A stretch of DNA of 44,101 nucleotides from an uncultured Parabacteroides sp. (GTDB lineage Bacteria > Bacteroidota > Bacteroidia > Bacteroidales > Tannerellaceae): the NCBI GenBank assembly GCA_900541965.1, contig UQLN01000037.1:1-44101 (forward strand), written 5' to 3'. Below, piece by piece: positions 35,020 to 44,051 of this stretch. Positions within the stretch are counted from its first letter, which is position 1. Each line of letters begins with the position of its first letter. The translations under genes and the position numbers were made by a program. A model generated the notes under the pieces. It saw only the letters and a list, made by a program, of their open reading frames with translations, did no database searches and was not told the origin of the DNA.

Positions 35020-36843
35020 ATGAGACTTAAAAATATAATCTTATCCTTATTGCTTTCCTCGGGAGCCTTGTGTTCCTGCTCGGATGTTCTGGATGTAGCT
35101 CCTGACGGGACGCTTACGCTGGAAGAAGTTTTTGCAGACCCGGATAAAGTGGGAGCGTTCCTGAATTCCTGCTACAATAATATCCCGAAGAAAGGTTTTA
35201 ATTACTGGTTTTTTGAATCGTTGCCCATAGCTTGTTCGGATGACGGTTGGAGTTCCGATGAGAATGCCGGAGGAGCGTTACAATTTATGTATGACGGTCA
35301 AGCTTCGGCAAGTTCCCATCCGATACGGGATGTACATGATGGTCATGGGGCCTTCCTCTCCGGTTATTGGGTAAGATACTGGAAACAAATCCGTTTGTGT
35401 ACACAATTCCTGGAACATATAGATAAAGCGGCAGTTCCCAGTGAAACGGAACGGGCCCGATGGAAAGCAGAAGCCCAGGTTATGCGTGCCTTTTTCTATT
35501 CCGAACTGATAAAATGGTTTGGCAAAGTGCCTATCGAACGTAAAATCATGTCGTATGACCAGGACTATTCCGACCTGAAACGGGAATCTGTCTATAAAGT
35601 TGCCAAGTTTATTGCTGAAGATTGCGATGCGGCAATCAATACCCCGGAATTACCCTGGCGTATTACTACGGAGTCCGAAGGAGAACGCGCAACTAAAGCT
35701 CTGGCATGGTGCCTGAAATCCAAAATGCTGCTTTATGCCGCAAGCCCCCTTCATAATGAAGGAGTAAATCATTGGGAAGAAGCCTATCAGGAAAATAAAA
35801 AGGCTGTGGAAGAGTTGAAGAAGAACGGATATGAACTGTTCACTACCTGTACGAATAAAAACACATTCGGAACGCATCCGGCAGCTGCCCTTCATCAGTT
35901 GGTTTGTCAAAATGCCGAATATTCATCTTCTCCGATGGATAAGGAAACGATATGGCAACAGCGTGACGGCGGTGTTTTCGTCTGGCATATCTCTTATATC
36001 GGCAGTAATATGTCGAACACTTTTAAATGCGGTATTTGTCCTACCCAGGAATTAGTGGATGCTTTTGAAACATCCGACGGACAACCCGTTTTGAATCTGG
36101 GGCAACCTTATCTGGATGAAAAGCATTTGCAACCGAATTACAACACCGCCAATCGATTGTATGATCCTAATAATCCATATAAAAACCGTGACCCACGCTT
36201 GTATATAACAGCTCTGATGAATGGTGATACGATCGTTTGGGACAATGGTCAGGTTTGGAAAATAGAAACATATGTAGGTGGTCGCCATCATATAGATCTG
36301 AATCCGTCGGAACGTAACTTTTCCCGTACCGGATATTATCATCGGAAGATGGTTACGCCGAGAGCCTGCGGTACTAATCCTATCAATTGTTCTAACTGGA
36401 AACATTATCGTTTGGCGGAAATTATACTGAATTATGCGGAAGCTGCTGCCGAAGCCGGACATCTGGCAGAAGCAAAGGCGGCTGTAGATGAAATCCGTGC
36501 CCGCGTAAGTATGCCGCCGCTGCCGGAAGGATTGACACAGGATGAAATGCGCTTGCGTATCCATAACGAGCGGCGTGTGGAATTTGCCTGGGAGGAACAC
36601 CGTTATTTCGACCTGCGCCGTTGGCAGAAACCGGATGGAAATCTGAGCTCTACCTGCAAATGGTTTACCGGGATGCAGATAACGAAGAATACGGATGGAA
36701 CATTCGGCTATAAGCGTGTCAATGTCCGCCAGAGTCCCCGTTTCGGCTATGAGAACAAAGACCTGTTGATGCCGCTGTCGTTATCGGAGGTTTCCCGTAT
36801 GGAAGTATTGACAGGGGATAAATGGCAGAACCCGGGATGGTAA
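35020..36843 (+). CDS. susD: SusD/RagB-type lipoprotein, first of a tandem pair
   Basis: I start it at ATG 35020 (MRLKNIILSLLLSSGALCSCS), giving 607 residues and a proper lipobox (ALCSC). An earlier ATG at 34984 would overlap the susC end and add a non-signal N-terminus. Typical features: VAPDGTLTLEEVFADPDKVGAFLNSCYNNIP, WKAEAQVMRAFFYSELIKWFGKVPI, NYAEAAAEAGHLAEAKAAVDEIRARV and HNERRVEFAWEEHRYFDLRRW. It caps the preceding SusC, whose stop is 22 bp away. It shares motifs and loop features (LQPNYNxANxLYxPNxPYKNRDPR) with the second SusD in this operon. Confidence 0.96.
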   Translation: MRLKNIILSLLLSSGALCSCSDVLDVAPDGTLTLEEVFADPDKVGAFLNSCYNNIPKKGFNYWFFESLPIACSDDGWSSDENAGGALQFMYDGQASASSHPIRDVHDGHGAFLSGYWVRYWKQIRLCTQFLEHIDKAAVPSETERARWKAEAQVMRAFFYSELIKWFGKVPIERKIMSYDQDYSDLKRESVYKVAKFIAEDCDAAINTPELPWRITTESEGERATKALAWCLKSKMLLYAASPLHNEGVNHWEEAYQENKKAVEELKKNGYELFTTCTNKNTFGTHPAAALHQLVCQNAEYSSSPMDKETIWQQRDGGVFVWHISYIGSNMSNTFKCGICPTQELVDAFETSDGQPVLNLGQPYLDEKHLQPNYNTANRLYDPNNPYKNRDPRLYITALMNGDTIVWDNGQVWKIETYVGGRHHIDLNPSERNFSRTGYYHRKMVTPRACGTNPINCSNWKHYRLAEIILNYAEAAAEAGHLAEAKAAVDEIRARVSMPPLPEGLTQDEMRLRIHNERRVEFAWEEHRYFDLRRWQKPDGNLSSTCKWFTGMQITKNTDGTFGYKRVNVRQSPRFGYENKDLLMPLSLSEVSRMEVLTGDKWQNPGW

Positions 36844-36874
36844 TCAATCACTATACTATTAAAAGAAGCACAAC

Positions 36875-39736
36875 ATGGAAAACCTGAAAAACATAAAAAG
36901 AATATGCCTGTTCTTCTGTATCGGATTGCTGGATATGGAGCTTTATGCGCAGGAAATATCAAAAGACACACTCCGGTTGAATGAGCAAATCGAGATGGGA
37001 TACACTTCTGTTTCCCGCAACTCGCTTACCGGAGCCGTATCTACCGTTTCCGGGAAACAACTGGAAAAAGTACCCGTGGCAAACTTGTCTTTGCTGCTTG
37101 CCGGCCAGCTCTCCGGACTGACAACGATAGAGAATGGTTCGGAACTTTCCCGTGGCGGGGCGAGCCTGTATATCCGTGGCATTTCCACAACCAACGGGAA
37201 TACGCCTTTGGTCGTAATCGACGGGGTGATATGCCCGAATACCAATTACGAATATATCTCTCCGAAAGAGATAGAAAGTATCACCATATTGAAAGATGCC
37301 TCTACTACCGCCCTGTATGGCATACAGGGAGCTAATGGCGTGATTGTGATTACCACCAAGCGGGGAAAAGTAGGAAAGGTCAGTGTGGATGTGTATTATA
37401 ACCAGTCCTTCCAACAGATGACAAAGACTCCGATGTCGCTAAACTCGTGGGATTATGCCGGATTGCGGAACCAGGCGGGGGTAAATGACGGCTTAGGGGA
37501 GTATTCCCAGTTCTCGAAGGATGCCGTCGAGAAATACCGTTCGGGAGCCGACCCGCTCTATCCCAATATGAACTATTATGATATGTACATGAAAAAGGTT
37601 ACCCTGATGGAACGTGCAGGGATAAACTTATCGGGAGGTTCCGAAGCTGTCCGTTATTTCACTAACGTGAATTTCATGCACCAGGCATTACCTTTTAAGG
37701 TGGAAAAGAATGAGAAGTACGACCCGACTCCCATGAACAACTGGATAAACTTCCGTTCCAATGTAGATTTGAAAATCAACAAATATCTGGAAGCTTTCGT
37801 GCGCCTTGCCGGAAATATTAAGACGGAAAAGACCACCCAGTATGCCAATACTACGATTTATAACCATTTGTTTAATTTGCCCCCGACCATGTACGGACCG
37901 TTGACTCCAGTGGTGGAAGACCGGAATGACCTGGCTTACGCTTCGAGCAACCAGGTGATTACCCATCTGGGAGAAGACCTTCCGGTTTACGGTATGTTGA
38001 ACCGCTCCGGCTATACGAACCATGTCGTTACCAATATCATCGCACAGGCGGGCTTGAACCTGAATATGGATTTCCTGACCAAAGGCTTGTCTTTGAAAGG
38101 GCTGATGGCTTATCAGACCAATTCGGTGAACGGCCTGTACACGCACCAGAACTTTGAACGTTGGGTACGTTCGGGCAGCCCCGATAAGCTGGAATTTACC
38201 AAGAAAGGGTCCGCCAACAACACACCGCTGTCTTATGGTAAAGGTTCCCTGTTCTATTACAACCTGAATTTCTTTGCCAATCTCGATTATAAGCGTGCAT
38301 TTGGCAATCACAGCATAGAAGCGATGGCTTACATCTTCTATCAGATGCAGGAAAAAGAGGGTTCAAACTCGGGGGCTGCTATTTTGCCTTATAAACGGCA
38401 AAGTCTTGGCGGGACGGTTACGTATGGCTTCAAAGACCGTTACTTTATAAAAGGAGACCTGGGATATTCCGGTTCGGAACAGTTCCACCGCAACCACCGG
38501 TATGTGGCAACGCCTGCCGTGAGTGCCGCATGGATAGCCTCCAATGAAAGATTCATGGAAAATATACACTGGCTGAATCTTCTGAAACTGCGTGCCTCTT
38601 ACGGTATCAGCGCCAACGACCAGTTAGGCGGTACCCGTTTCCTGTATCTGGATGATATACGTGAAGTGAACGGCTCCATTTCGGAAGGGTTGCGTGGCAA
38701 TCCGTCGGTTATGGCAGAGAAAGTCAAAAAGCAGAATTACGGGATAGACCTGGGGCTGTTGGATATGTTTACCCTCTCGTTCGATTACTATCATAACCAT
38801 TGTGACAATATGTTGATAAACGGTGCCGGTTATGTGCCTTCTTACCAGGGTATCGAGTTGGGCAATTACGCCAAAATCAATGCTGGAAAGATGATGAATA
38901 AAGGATTTGAGTTGACAGTCGGTTTTTCCAGGAAGATAAACGATGACTGGAGCGTAACGGCCGGCGGCTCTTTCAGCCGGAACGATAATAAAGTGCTCGA
39001 TATCGGAGAAGCCCCTTACCTGAATGAATACGCATACCGTTACCGTACGGAAGGCTTTGCATACGGTCAGCAATGGGGATACCTGATTGACAGGAGCAAT
39101 GGAAACGGATTCTTTAATTCGGAAGATGAAATCAGGAAAAGCGGGCTGACTTATGCCATCGGTACGCCCCGTGTCGGCGATTTTATCTATCAGGATTTGA
39201 ATAACGACAAAGTCATCGATGAAAAAGATATCGCTCCCATAGGATATAGCTGGTTGCCGAAGAACTATTATACCATTTCCGGGGGACTTACCTACAAAGA
39301 CTTTGAATTCAGCTTCCTGTTTCAGGGAACCGGGCAGGCTTCCACTACCATCAGCGGAATCGGTGCCTACGAATATGCTTCCCAAGGCGTATTCAATGAT
39401 ATTCATATGCATGCATGGACACCGGAACGCTATGCCAACAACGAGAGAATAGATTATCCGGCCTTGTCCCTGCACGAGACAACCAGCCACCGGGCAAACA
39501 GTTTCTTCGTGATGGACCGTTCTTACCTCCGCCTGAAGAATATAGAGATAGCCTATACATTGCCTCTGAAGGCATCGAGTGCCATCTTCGCCCAAAAGAT
39601 ACGCTTCTCCCTTGCGGCGCAAAACCTGTTCACGATAGATAATATGCGTTCGAAGTATATCGACCCGGAAGTCGGTTCGATGGGTACGTTCCAGCCGTAT
39701 CGTGTGTATAATATCGGTGTCAACTTAATATTCTAA
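36875..39736 (+). CDS. SusC-type transporter lacking the N-terminal extension domain
   Basis: A 953-residue SusC homologue, about 100 residues shorter than the one before it. The signal peptide (ICLFFCIGLLDMELYAQ) is followed by only some 20 residues before a plug that starts NSLTGAVSTVSGKQLEKV. The carboxypeptidase-regulatory-like domain is absent, and the usual VVVGYGTQKK segment is changed to IEMGYTSVSR. Plug and barrel are complete (IRGISTTNGNTPLVVIDG, ILKDASTTALYGIQGANGVIVITTKRG, VMDRSYLRLKNIEIAYTL) and the frame is intact. It probably still makes a TonB-dependent pore, but coupling to TonB may differ. It lies 31 bp after the first susD and 21 bp before the second. Confidence 0.94.
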   Translation: MENLKNIKRICLFFCIGLLDMELYAQEISKDTLRLNEQIEMGYTSVSRNSLTGAVSTVSGKQLEKVPVANLSLLLAGQLSGLTTIENGSELSRGGASLYIRGISTTNGNTPLVVIDGVICPNTNYEYISPKEIESITILKDASTTALYGIQGANGVIVITTKRGKVGKVSVDVYYNQSFQQMTKTPMSLNSWDYAGLRNQAGVNDGLGEYSQFSKDAVEKYRSGADPLYPNMNYYDMYMKKVTLMERAGINLSGGSEAVRYFTNVNFMHQALPFKVEKNEKYDPTPMNNWINFRSNVDLKINKYLEAFVRLAGNIKTEKTTQYANTTIYNHLFNLPPTMYGPLTPVVEDRNDLAYASSNQVITHLGEDLPVYGMLNRSGYTNHVVTNIIAQAGLNLNMDFLTKGLSLKGLMAYQTNSVNGLYTHQNFERWVRSGSPDKLEFTKKGSANNTPLSYGKGSLFYYNLNFFANLDYKRAFGNHSIEAMAYIFYQMQEKEGSNSGAAILPYKRQSLGGTVTYGFKDRYFIKGDLGYSGSEQFHRNHRYVATPAVSAAWIASNERFMENIHWLNLLKLRASYGISANDQLGGTRFLYLDDIREVNGSISEGLRGNPSVMAEKVKKQNYGIDLGLLDMFTLSFDYYHNHCDNMLINGAGYVPSYQGIELGNYAKINAGKMMNKGFELTVGFSRKINDDWSVTAGGSFSRNDNKVLDIGEAPYLNEYAYRYRTEGFAYGQQWGYLIDRSNGNGFFNSEDEIRKSGLTYAIGTPRVGDFIYQDLNNDKVIDEKDIAPIGYSWLPKNYYTISGGLTYKDFEFSFLFQGTGQASTTISGIGAYEYASQGVFNDIHMHAWTPERYANNERIDYPALSLHETTSHRANSFFVMDRSYLRLKNIEIAYTLPLKASSAIFAQKIRFSLAAQNLFTIDNMRSKYIDPEVGSMGTFQPYRVYNIGVNLIF

Positions 39737-39757
39737 CCCTCCAAAAGATTATTCCGT

Positions 39758-41587
39758 ATGAAAAATATCATATCAATACTATTAATAGTGGGAGCAGGGC
39801 TGTTCAGTTCCTCCTGTGCAGACCTGGATTTGCCCTCTGACGGGCGCTTGGATTTGAAAGAAGTATTCAGTCGGTACGAGCGTACGAAAAGCTATCTGAA
39901 CACCTGCTACAATTATATGCCACAGGTCGGTTTTACCTATAATGGGAACTCTACGCCGCTTGCTTCTTTCTGTGATGAGGCGCACGATGCCAGCGACCAT
40001 ACAAACGGTCCTGTGGCAAAATGGTACAAAGGGCTGACCTCTTCCTCCTATAATCCGTTGAATGACGGATATATGGATGTCTGGTCGCATTACTTCGCCG
40101 GCATCCGGAAGTGCAATACCTTTTTAGCATCTATCGCAGACCCCGAAATTGCTACTTATCATTTTGTGGAAGACGAAAAGAACGGATGGGTAGCACAGGT
40201 CCATGTACTGCGGGCTTTCTATTATTTGCAGTTGGTAAAACGTTACGGAGGCGTTCCCCTGATTCATACGCCCTATGAACTGGACCACGATTTCTCCAAG
40301 GATAAAAGAGCCTCGTTCGAAGCCTGTGCGGATTTTATTATAGCAGATTGCGACTCCGCTTTGGCAACGAAGGAAACAGAAGGTTCGTCTATCGGTTTCC
40401 GCTGGGCTATCAACGATAATGAGCGGGGGCAGATGACACGTGCGATGGCTTATGCCATCAAATCGCAAGTGGCGCTTTATGCGGCAAGCCCGTTATGGAA
40501 TAACGGTTCCGGTACCTATACTTGGGAAAAGGCGGCAACAATTACCAAAGAGGCTTTGGACCAGTGCCTGAACCACGGTTTTGAACTTTATTCCACACCG
40601 CCCGATCCGAAACATGCGCAGAATGCATATGCCTATTATTTCATTACCCGTTCCGACCCCAGCCGTTCGTGGGATAAGGAAACCATTTACGAAACAACTG
40701 CATGGCGTTCCAATGTATGGCGGCTGGCCGGTGTACCCATTACTCCGGGGATGGAGAAAGCCGGAGCTTGCCCGTCGCAGGAGTTGATCGACTGTTATGA
40801 AACGACAAACGGCGAGCCTGTGTTGAATCCGGATAAACCCTATCAGGATTCCGATCATTTGCAGCCCAACTATAATCCGGCGAATAAACTATACAATCCG
40901 AACGACCCGTATAAAAACAGGGACCCCCGTTTTTATGCTTCCGTTTATTATAATGAGGCAGTCCGCTATCTGGACGACCCGAACGGCATAAAAGTGGAAA
41001 CCTATGCAGGAGGGAATTGCGGCATTTCCGATGACGTGAAAGAAGTGCGCCATACCCGTACCGGCTATTACCTGCGGAAATATAACAATTGCCGTTCGGG
41101 TATCAATGTCGATGCCGACGGATTAATGCGGATATTTCATCTTTCCGAACTATATTTGAACTTTGCAGAAGCCGCTTACCATGCTTACGGACCGGATGCA
41201 CAGGTCGCTTCTTCCAGTGGTGCCGGAATGCTGTCGGCCCGGGAAGCCGTAAACAAAACCCGTACCCGTGCCGGAATGCCGGCTTTACCTGCCGGTTTGT
41301 CGAAAGATGCATTTGAGAAACGTTACCGGAACGAACGGCGTGTGGAACTGGCGTTCGAGGAACATCGTTTCTTTGACGTGCGCCGTTGGAAAATACTGTC
41401 CGAGACCGACCGCTTCGTGACAGGTATGCAGATTGCAAAAGAAAATGGCACTTATACCTATACCCGTTTCAAGTTGAGCGAACGTCCGACGGCTACCGAC
41501 AAATACCTGCGTTATCCGATAGACGGGAAAGAAGTGGCAAAGATATTGAAGTACACCGGGGATAACTGGCAGAATCCGGGATGGTAA
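39758..41587 (+). CDS. susD: SusD/RagB-type lipoprotein, second of a tandem pair
   Basis: A 609-residue lipoprotein (GAGLFSSSC, Cys20). Diagnostic parts are LPSDGRLDLKEVFSRYERTKSYLNTCYNYMP, VAQVHVLRAFYYLQLVKRYGGVPLI, NFAEAAYHAYG and RNERRVELAFEEHRFFDVRRWK. It pairs with the short SusC that ends 21 bp upstream. Conserved stretches such as LQPNYNPANKLYNPNDPYKNRDPRFY and the shared C-terminal TGDNWQNPGW (first SusD: TGDKWQNPGW) show it is a paralogue of the first SusD. The segments near 50-110 and 230-350 differ most, which is where ligand loops should be. Confidence 0.96.
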   Translation: MKNIISILLIVGAGLFSSSCADLDLPSDGRLDLKEVFSRYERTKSYLNTCYNYMPQVGFTYNGNSTPLASFCDEAHDASDHTNGPVAKWYKGLTSSSYNPLNDGYMDVWSHYFAGIRKCNTFLASIADPEIATYHFVEDEKNGWVAQVHVLRAFYYLQLVKRYGGVPLIHTPYELDHDFSKDKRASFEACADFIIADCDSALATKETEGSSIGFRWAINDNERGQMTRAMAYAIKSQVALYAASPLWNNGSGTYTWEKAATITKEALDQCLNHGFELYSTPPDPKHAQNAYAYYFITRSDPSRSWDKETIYETTAWRSNVWRLAGVPITPGMEKAGACPSQELIDCYETTNGEPVLNPDKPYQDSDHLQPNYNPANKLYNPNDPYKNRDPRFYASVYYNEAVRYLDDPNGIKVETYAGGNCGISDDVKEVRHTRTGYYLRKYNNCRSGINVDADGLMRIFHLSELYLNFAEAAYHAYGPDAQVASSSGAGMLSAREAVNKTRTRAGMPALPAGLSKDAFEKRYRNERRVELAFEEHRFFDVRRWKILSETDRFVTGMQIAKENGTYTYTRFKLSERPTATDKYLRYPIDGKEVAKILKYTGDNWQNPGW

Positions 41588-41647
41588 TCCGTAGAAGAGT
41601 AGAAATCGATAGCAACAATATAAATGGATTTAATACGAAAGAATTGC

Positions 41648-43705
41648 ATGAAAAAACGGGCGGCTTTTGCCGGTATGCTTGCCGGTGTGGCATTGCTTGC
41701 CGGAAGTACGGGATGTGGCAATCCGGCTCAAGTAGCGAAAAGTGATACGGTACCTGTTACCGAGGATTCCTATTATACGGATATTTATCCGGATACCTGG
41801 GTGGCAACGGATGCGTTGGGACGGACCATGCCGGATTATAATGAAGCAGGTGCGCCTAAAAACGACAAACGCCGCGTAGTCGGCATCTTTTATATCACCT
41901 GGCACTCGGACGGCCTTGCCAATCTGAAAGCACCTTACCGGGCGGATGTCTCCAAAGTATTGGATAAAGCTCCCGAAGCGCGTCTGGATGGGGATAATCC
42001 GGCATGGACGAGTGGTTCGTACCATTGGGGCGAACCGGAACTGGGCTATTTCCTGAGCCGTGATGAATATGTCATCCGCAAAGATATGTCCATGTTGGCC
42101 GACGCCGGAGTAGATGTCCTGGTGATGGATGTTACCAATGCCGTTCGCTATTGGGATGAGTGGGAAACACTGTTTACCACCATGCAAAAGATGAAAGCGG
42201 AAGGCAATAAAGTCCCCCGGTTCTGTTTCTGGGCATTCAACGGGCCGGTAATTACGGTCGTGCAGGATTTATACGACAAGATATACAAAGCAAATAAGTA
42301 TCGCGATTTATGGTACTACTGGGACGGCAAGCCCCTGCTCCTTTGTAATGGCAAGCCTAAATTCGATGCAAATGGGGGAGGCGTACAGAACCCGAATCCG
42401 CACTACGACGCGAAAGCCCTTACGGATGTTTCCAATCCGCACTATCAGGACCCGGATTACACACAGCAATATTATACGGACTATACGAAGGATGTGAAGA
42501 ATTTCTTTACCCTCCGGACGATGTGGTGGGGCTACTATGAATGGGCTGGCGAACGCTTTGTCGGGACGGAAGGAAATTGGAGTTTCGGCTATGACTTGGG
42601 AGACGAGCGGGTATGCAACCTGCCACCGGACAGCCTGGTGTCTACCTGGCAAGGGGAACGGGAACAGGCAGCAGTAACTCCGGCGCAGCATCCGATATCC
42701 ATCATTGGCAAATCCTGGACCCGCGAGCATAAGGAACCGAAGCTGAACGACCACGACATGCCGGAACCGACCTATGTCCCCTGGCTAGGCAAAACGGTGG
42801 ATAATCCGACGGCTTACGGTATTTATTTTCAGGACCGCTGGGATGAAGCGCTGAAAAGCGACCCTCAGTTCCTGTATCTGAACGACTGGAACGAGTGGAC
42901 TGCCGGTAAATACAAATCGGGCAAAGCTCCCGGTTCCGAACTGCCGGGACCTACCACTTTCCTCGGACGCGAAAACCCTTTCTATTTTGTAGACCAGTAT
43001 AATTCGGAGTTTAACCGTACTATACAGCCGATGAAGGGAGACTATACGGATAACTACTATATGCAGATGGCCCAGAATATCCGCCGCTACAAAGGTGTCC
43101 GCCCTATTCCCGAAAATAAGGGCTTGCATACGATTCGTCTGGATGGCAACTTTGCCGGCTGGCATGCCGTAACGGTGGAATACCGGGATACGAAAGGGGA
43201 TGTGACCCACCGTGCCCATAAAGGATATGGCGGCACTTACTATACGAACGACTCCGGCAGGAACGATATAACCCTCTCCAAAGTGGCGGGAGATAAAAAG
43301 AATGTATATTTCTATGTGGAAACGGCCGACGAACTGACTCCATACACCGACCCGAACTGGATGTTGCTGTTGATAGATGCGGATCAAGATGCTTCCACCG
43401 GCTGGTACGGCTATGACTATCTGGTAAATAAGCATGTAATTAATTCGGAAAAGACGGAACTGATGCGTTATAATTCCTCCACTAAAAGTTGGGAAACGGT
43501 TTGCCAACTGGACTATTGCATGAACGAAAATAAACTGGCACTGGCTATTCCCCGTACAATCTTAGGGCTGAAAGGCAACGCCTTTTCCTTCGATTTTAAG
43601 TGGAGCGATAATGCTGCCGATTTGAACGACCCTATCTCTCTTTGTGTAAATGGCGATACGGCTCCGAACCGCCGCTTTAATTACCGTTGTATCTGGAAGA
43701 AGTAG
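41648..43705 (+). CDS. GH71/GH99-like lipoprotein with C-terminal beta domain
   Basis: From ATG at 41648 (MKKRAAFAGM) this is a 685-residue lipoprotein (LAGSTGC). An upstream ATG at 41624 would put charged residues before the signal and is less likely. The catalytic part starts VVGIFYITWHS, has YHWGEPELGYFLSRDEYVIRKDMSMLADAGVDVLVMDVTN, and later YLNDWNEWTAGKY, the WNEW motif seen in GH99- and WbsX-like barrels. GH99 enzymes are endo-alpha-mannosidases; GH71 enzymes are alpha-1,3-glucanases. I cannot choose between them. The last 190 residues (LDGNFAGWHAVTVEYRD onwards, with YFYVETADELTPYTD and LLIDADQDASTGW) look like a CBM9/DOMON-type sugar-binding beta sandwich. It sits in the surface-protein slot after susD and may be an endo-acting surface enzyme. 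Confidence 0.75.
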   Translation: MKKRAAFAGMLAGVALLAGSTGCGNPAQVAKSDTVPVTEDSYYTDIYPDTWVATDALGRTMPDYNEAGAPKNDKRRVVGIFYITWHSDGLANLKAPYRADVSKVLDKAPEARLDGDNPAWTSGSYHWGEPELGYFLSRDEYVIRKDMSMLADAGVDVLVMDVTNAVRYWDEWETLFTTMQKMKAEGNKVPRFCFWAFNGPVITVVQDLYDKIYKANKYRDLWYYWDGKPLLLCNGKPKFDANGGGVQNPNPHYDAKALTDVSNPHYQDPDYTQQYYTDYTKDVKNFFTLRTMWWGYYEWAGERFVGTEGNWSFGYDLGDERVCNLPPDSLVSTWQGEREQAAVTPAQHPISIIGKSWTREHKEPKLNDHDMPEPTYVPWLGKTVDNPTAYGIYFQDRWDEALKSDPQFLYLNDWNEWTAGKYKSGKAPGSELPGPTTFLGRENPFYFVDQYNSEFNRTIQPMKGDYTDNYYMQMAQNIRRYKGVRPIPENKGLHTIRLDGNFAGWHAVTVEYRDTKGDVTHRAHKGYGGTYYTNDSGRNDITLSKVAGDKKNVYFYVETADELTPYTDPNWMLLLIDADQDASTGWYGYDYLVNKHVINSEKTELMRYNSSTKSWETVCQLDYCMNENKLALAIPRTILGLKGNAFSFDFKWSDNAADLNDPISLCVNGDTAPNRRFNYRCIWKK

Positions 43706-43731
43706 GAGAGTAAAGATATATGAAATAAAAT

Positions 43732-43768
43732 AAGGGGTATTGTCTGTGAATTACAGGCAGTACCCCTT
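43732..43768 (+). terminator. Strong terminator hairpin, probably acting in both directions
   Basis: A 16-bp stem (43732-43747 with 43753-43768, two G-U pairs on the plus strand) is closed by the loop GAATT and followed by GTTTTATT. The minus strand also has a U-rich run after the stem (complement of GAAATAAAATAA). It could block transcription from either side. Confidence 0.9.
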
Positions 43769-43781
43769 GTTTTATTGAGTC

Positions 43782-43970
43782 CTACGTAGACTACGTTAAA
43801 TATTAGAGATAATTAAAAAATATCATGCCGTGAAAGCTGTTATAAATCATATACTCTCACGTTTTCGACGATTATCCCGTAAGCAATAAACCTTAAATAT
43901 CAATGGATTACATAATTAACATGCGATAATTAGTTTATATATTTGTCCAGTTCTAACGTAGTCTACGTAG
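43782..43970. repeat. Candidate invertible DNA segment with 17-bp inverted repeats
   Basis: CTACGTAGACTACGTTA at 43782-43798 recurs exactly in reverse complement at 43954-43970, 155 bp apart. With one mismatch the match extends to AGT on the outer side (43778-43780 and 43972-43974). Each repeat is itself a near-palindrome (ACGTAG-A-CTACGT), as expected for a tyrosine-recombinase core site with two half-sites. The enclosed DNA is AT-rich, noncoding, and has a promoter-like element next to the right repeat. Size and layout fit the invertible promoters of Bacteroides surface-polysaccharide loci. No recombinase gene is in the window. Confidence 0.7.
43938..43945 (+). promoter_or_regulatory. Promoter -7 element inside the invertible segment, facing right
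   Basis: TATATTTG at 43938-43945 is an exact match to TAnnTTTG. Transcription would begin near 43952, just before or in the right inverted repeat, and run rightwards out of the segment. The -33 TTTG is not clear. If the segment flipped, this promoter would face the terminator at 43732-43768. Confidence 0.5.
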
Positions 43971-44051
43971 AACTGAAGTACTTATTTTTTTATCCGCGTC
44001 AATTTATAGTGCATGAATAGGGTAATAACAAATACAAACGATTAATTATAT

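Larger units (their letters stand above)
43706..44051. other. Long AT-rich gap holding terminator and candidate invertible segment
   Basis: This 346-bp gap has no convincing gene. It holds the terminator of the preceding operon (43732-43768), the inverted repeat pair at 43782-43798 and 43954-43970, a promoter-like element (43938-43945) and about 80 bp of leader before a possible start codon at 44052. Confidence 0.75.

Noticed and set aside
38624..39622. 332-codon frame antisense to the second susC
   Set aside because: The plus strand clearly encodes a SusC barrel; the antisense product resembles nothing and shows no signal or domain.
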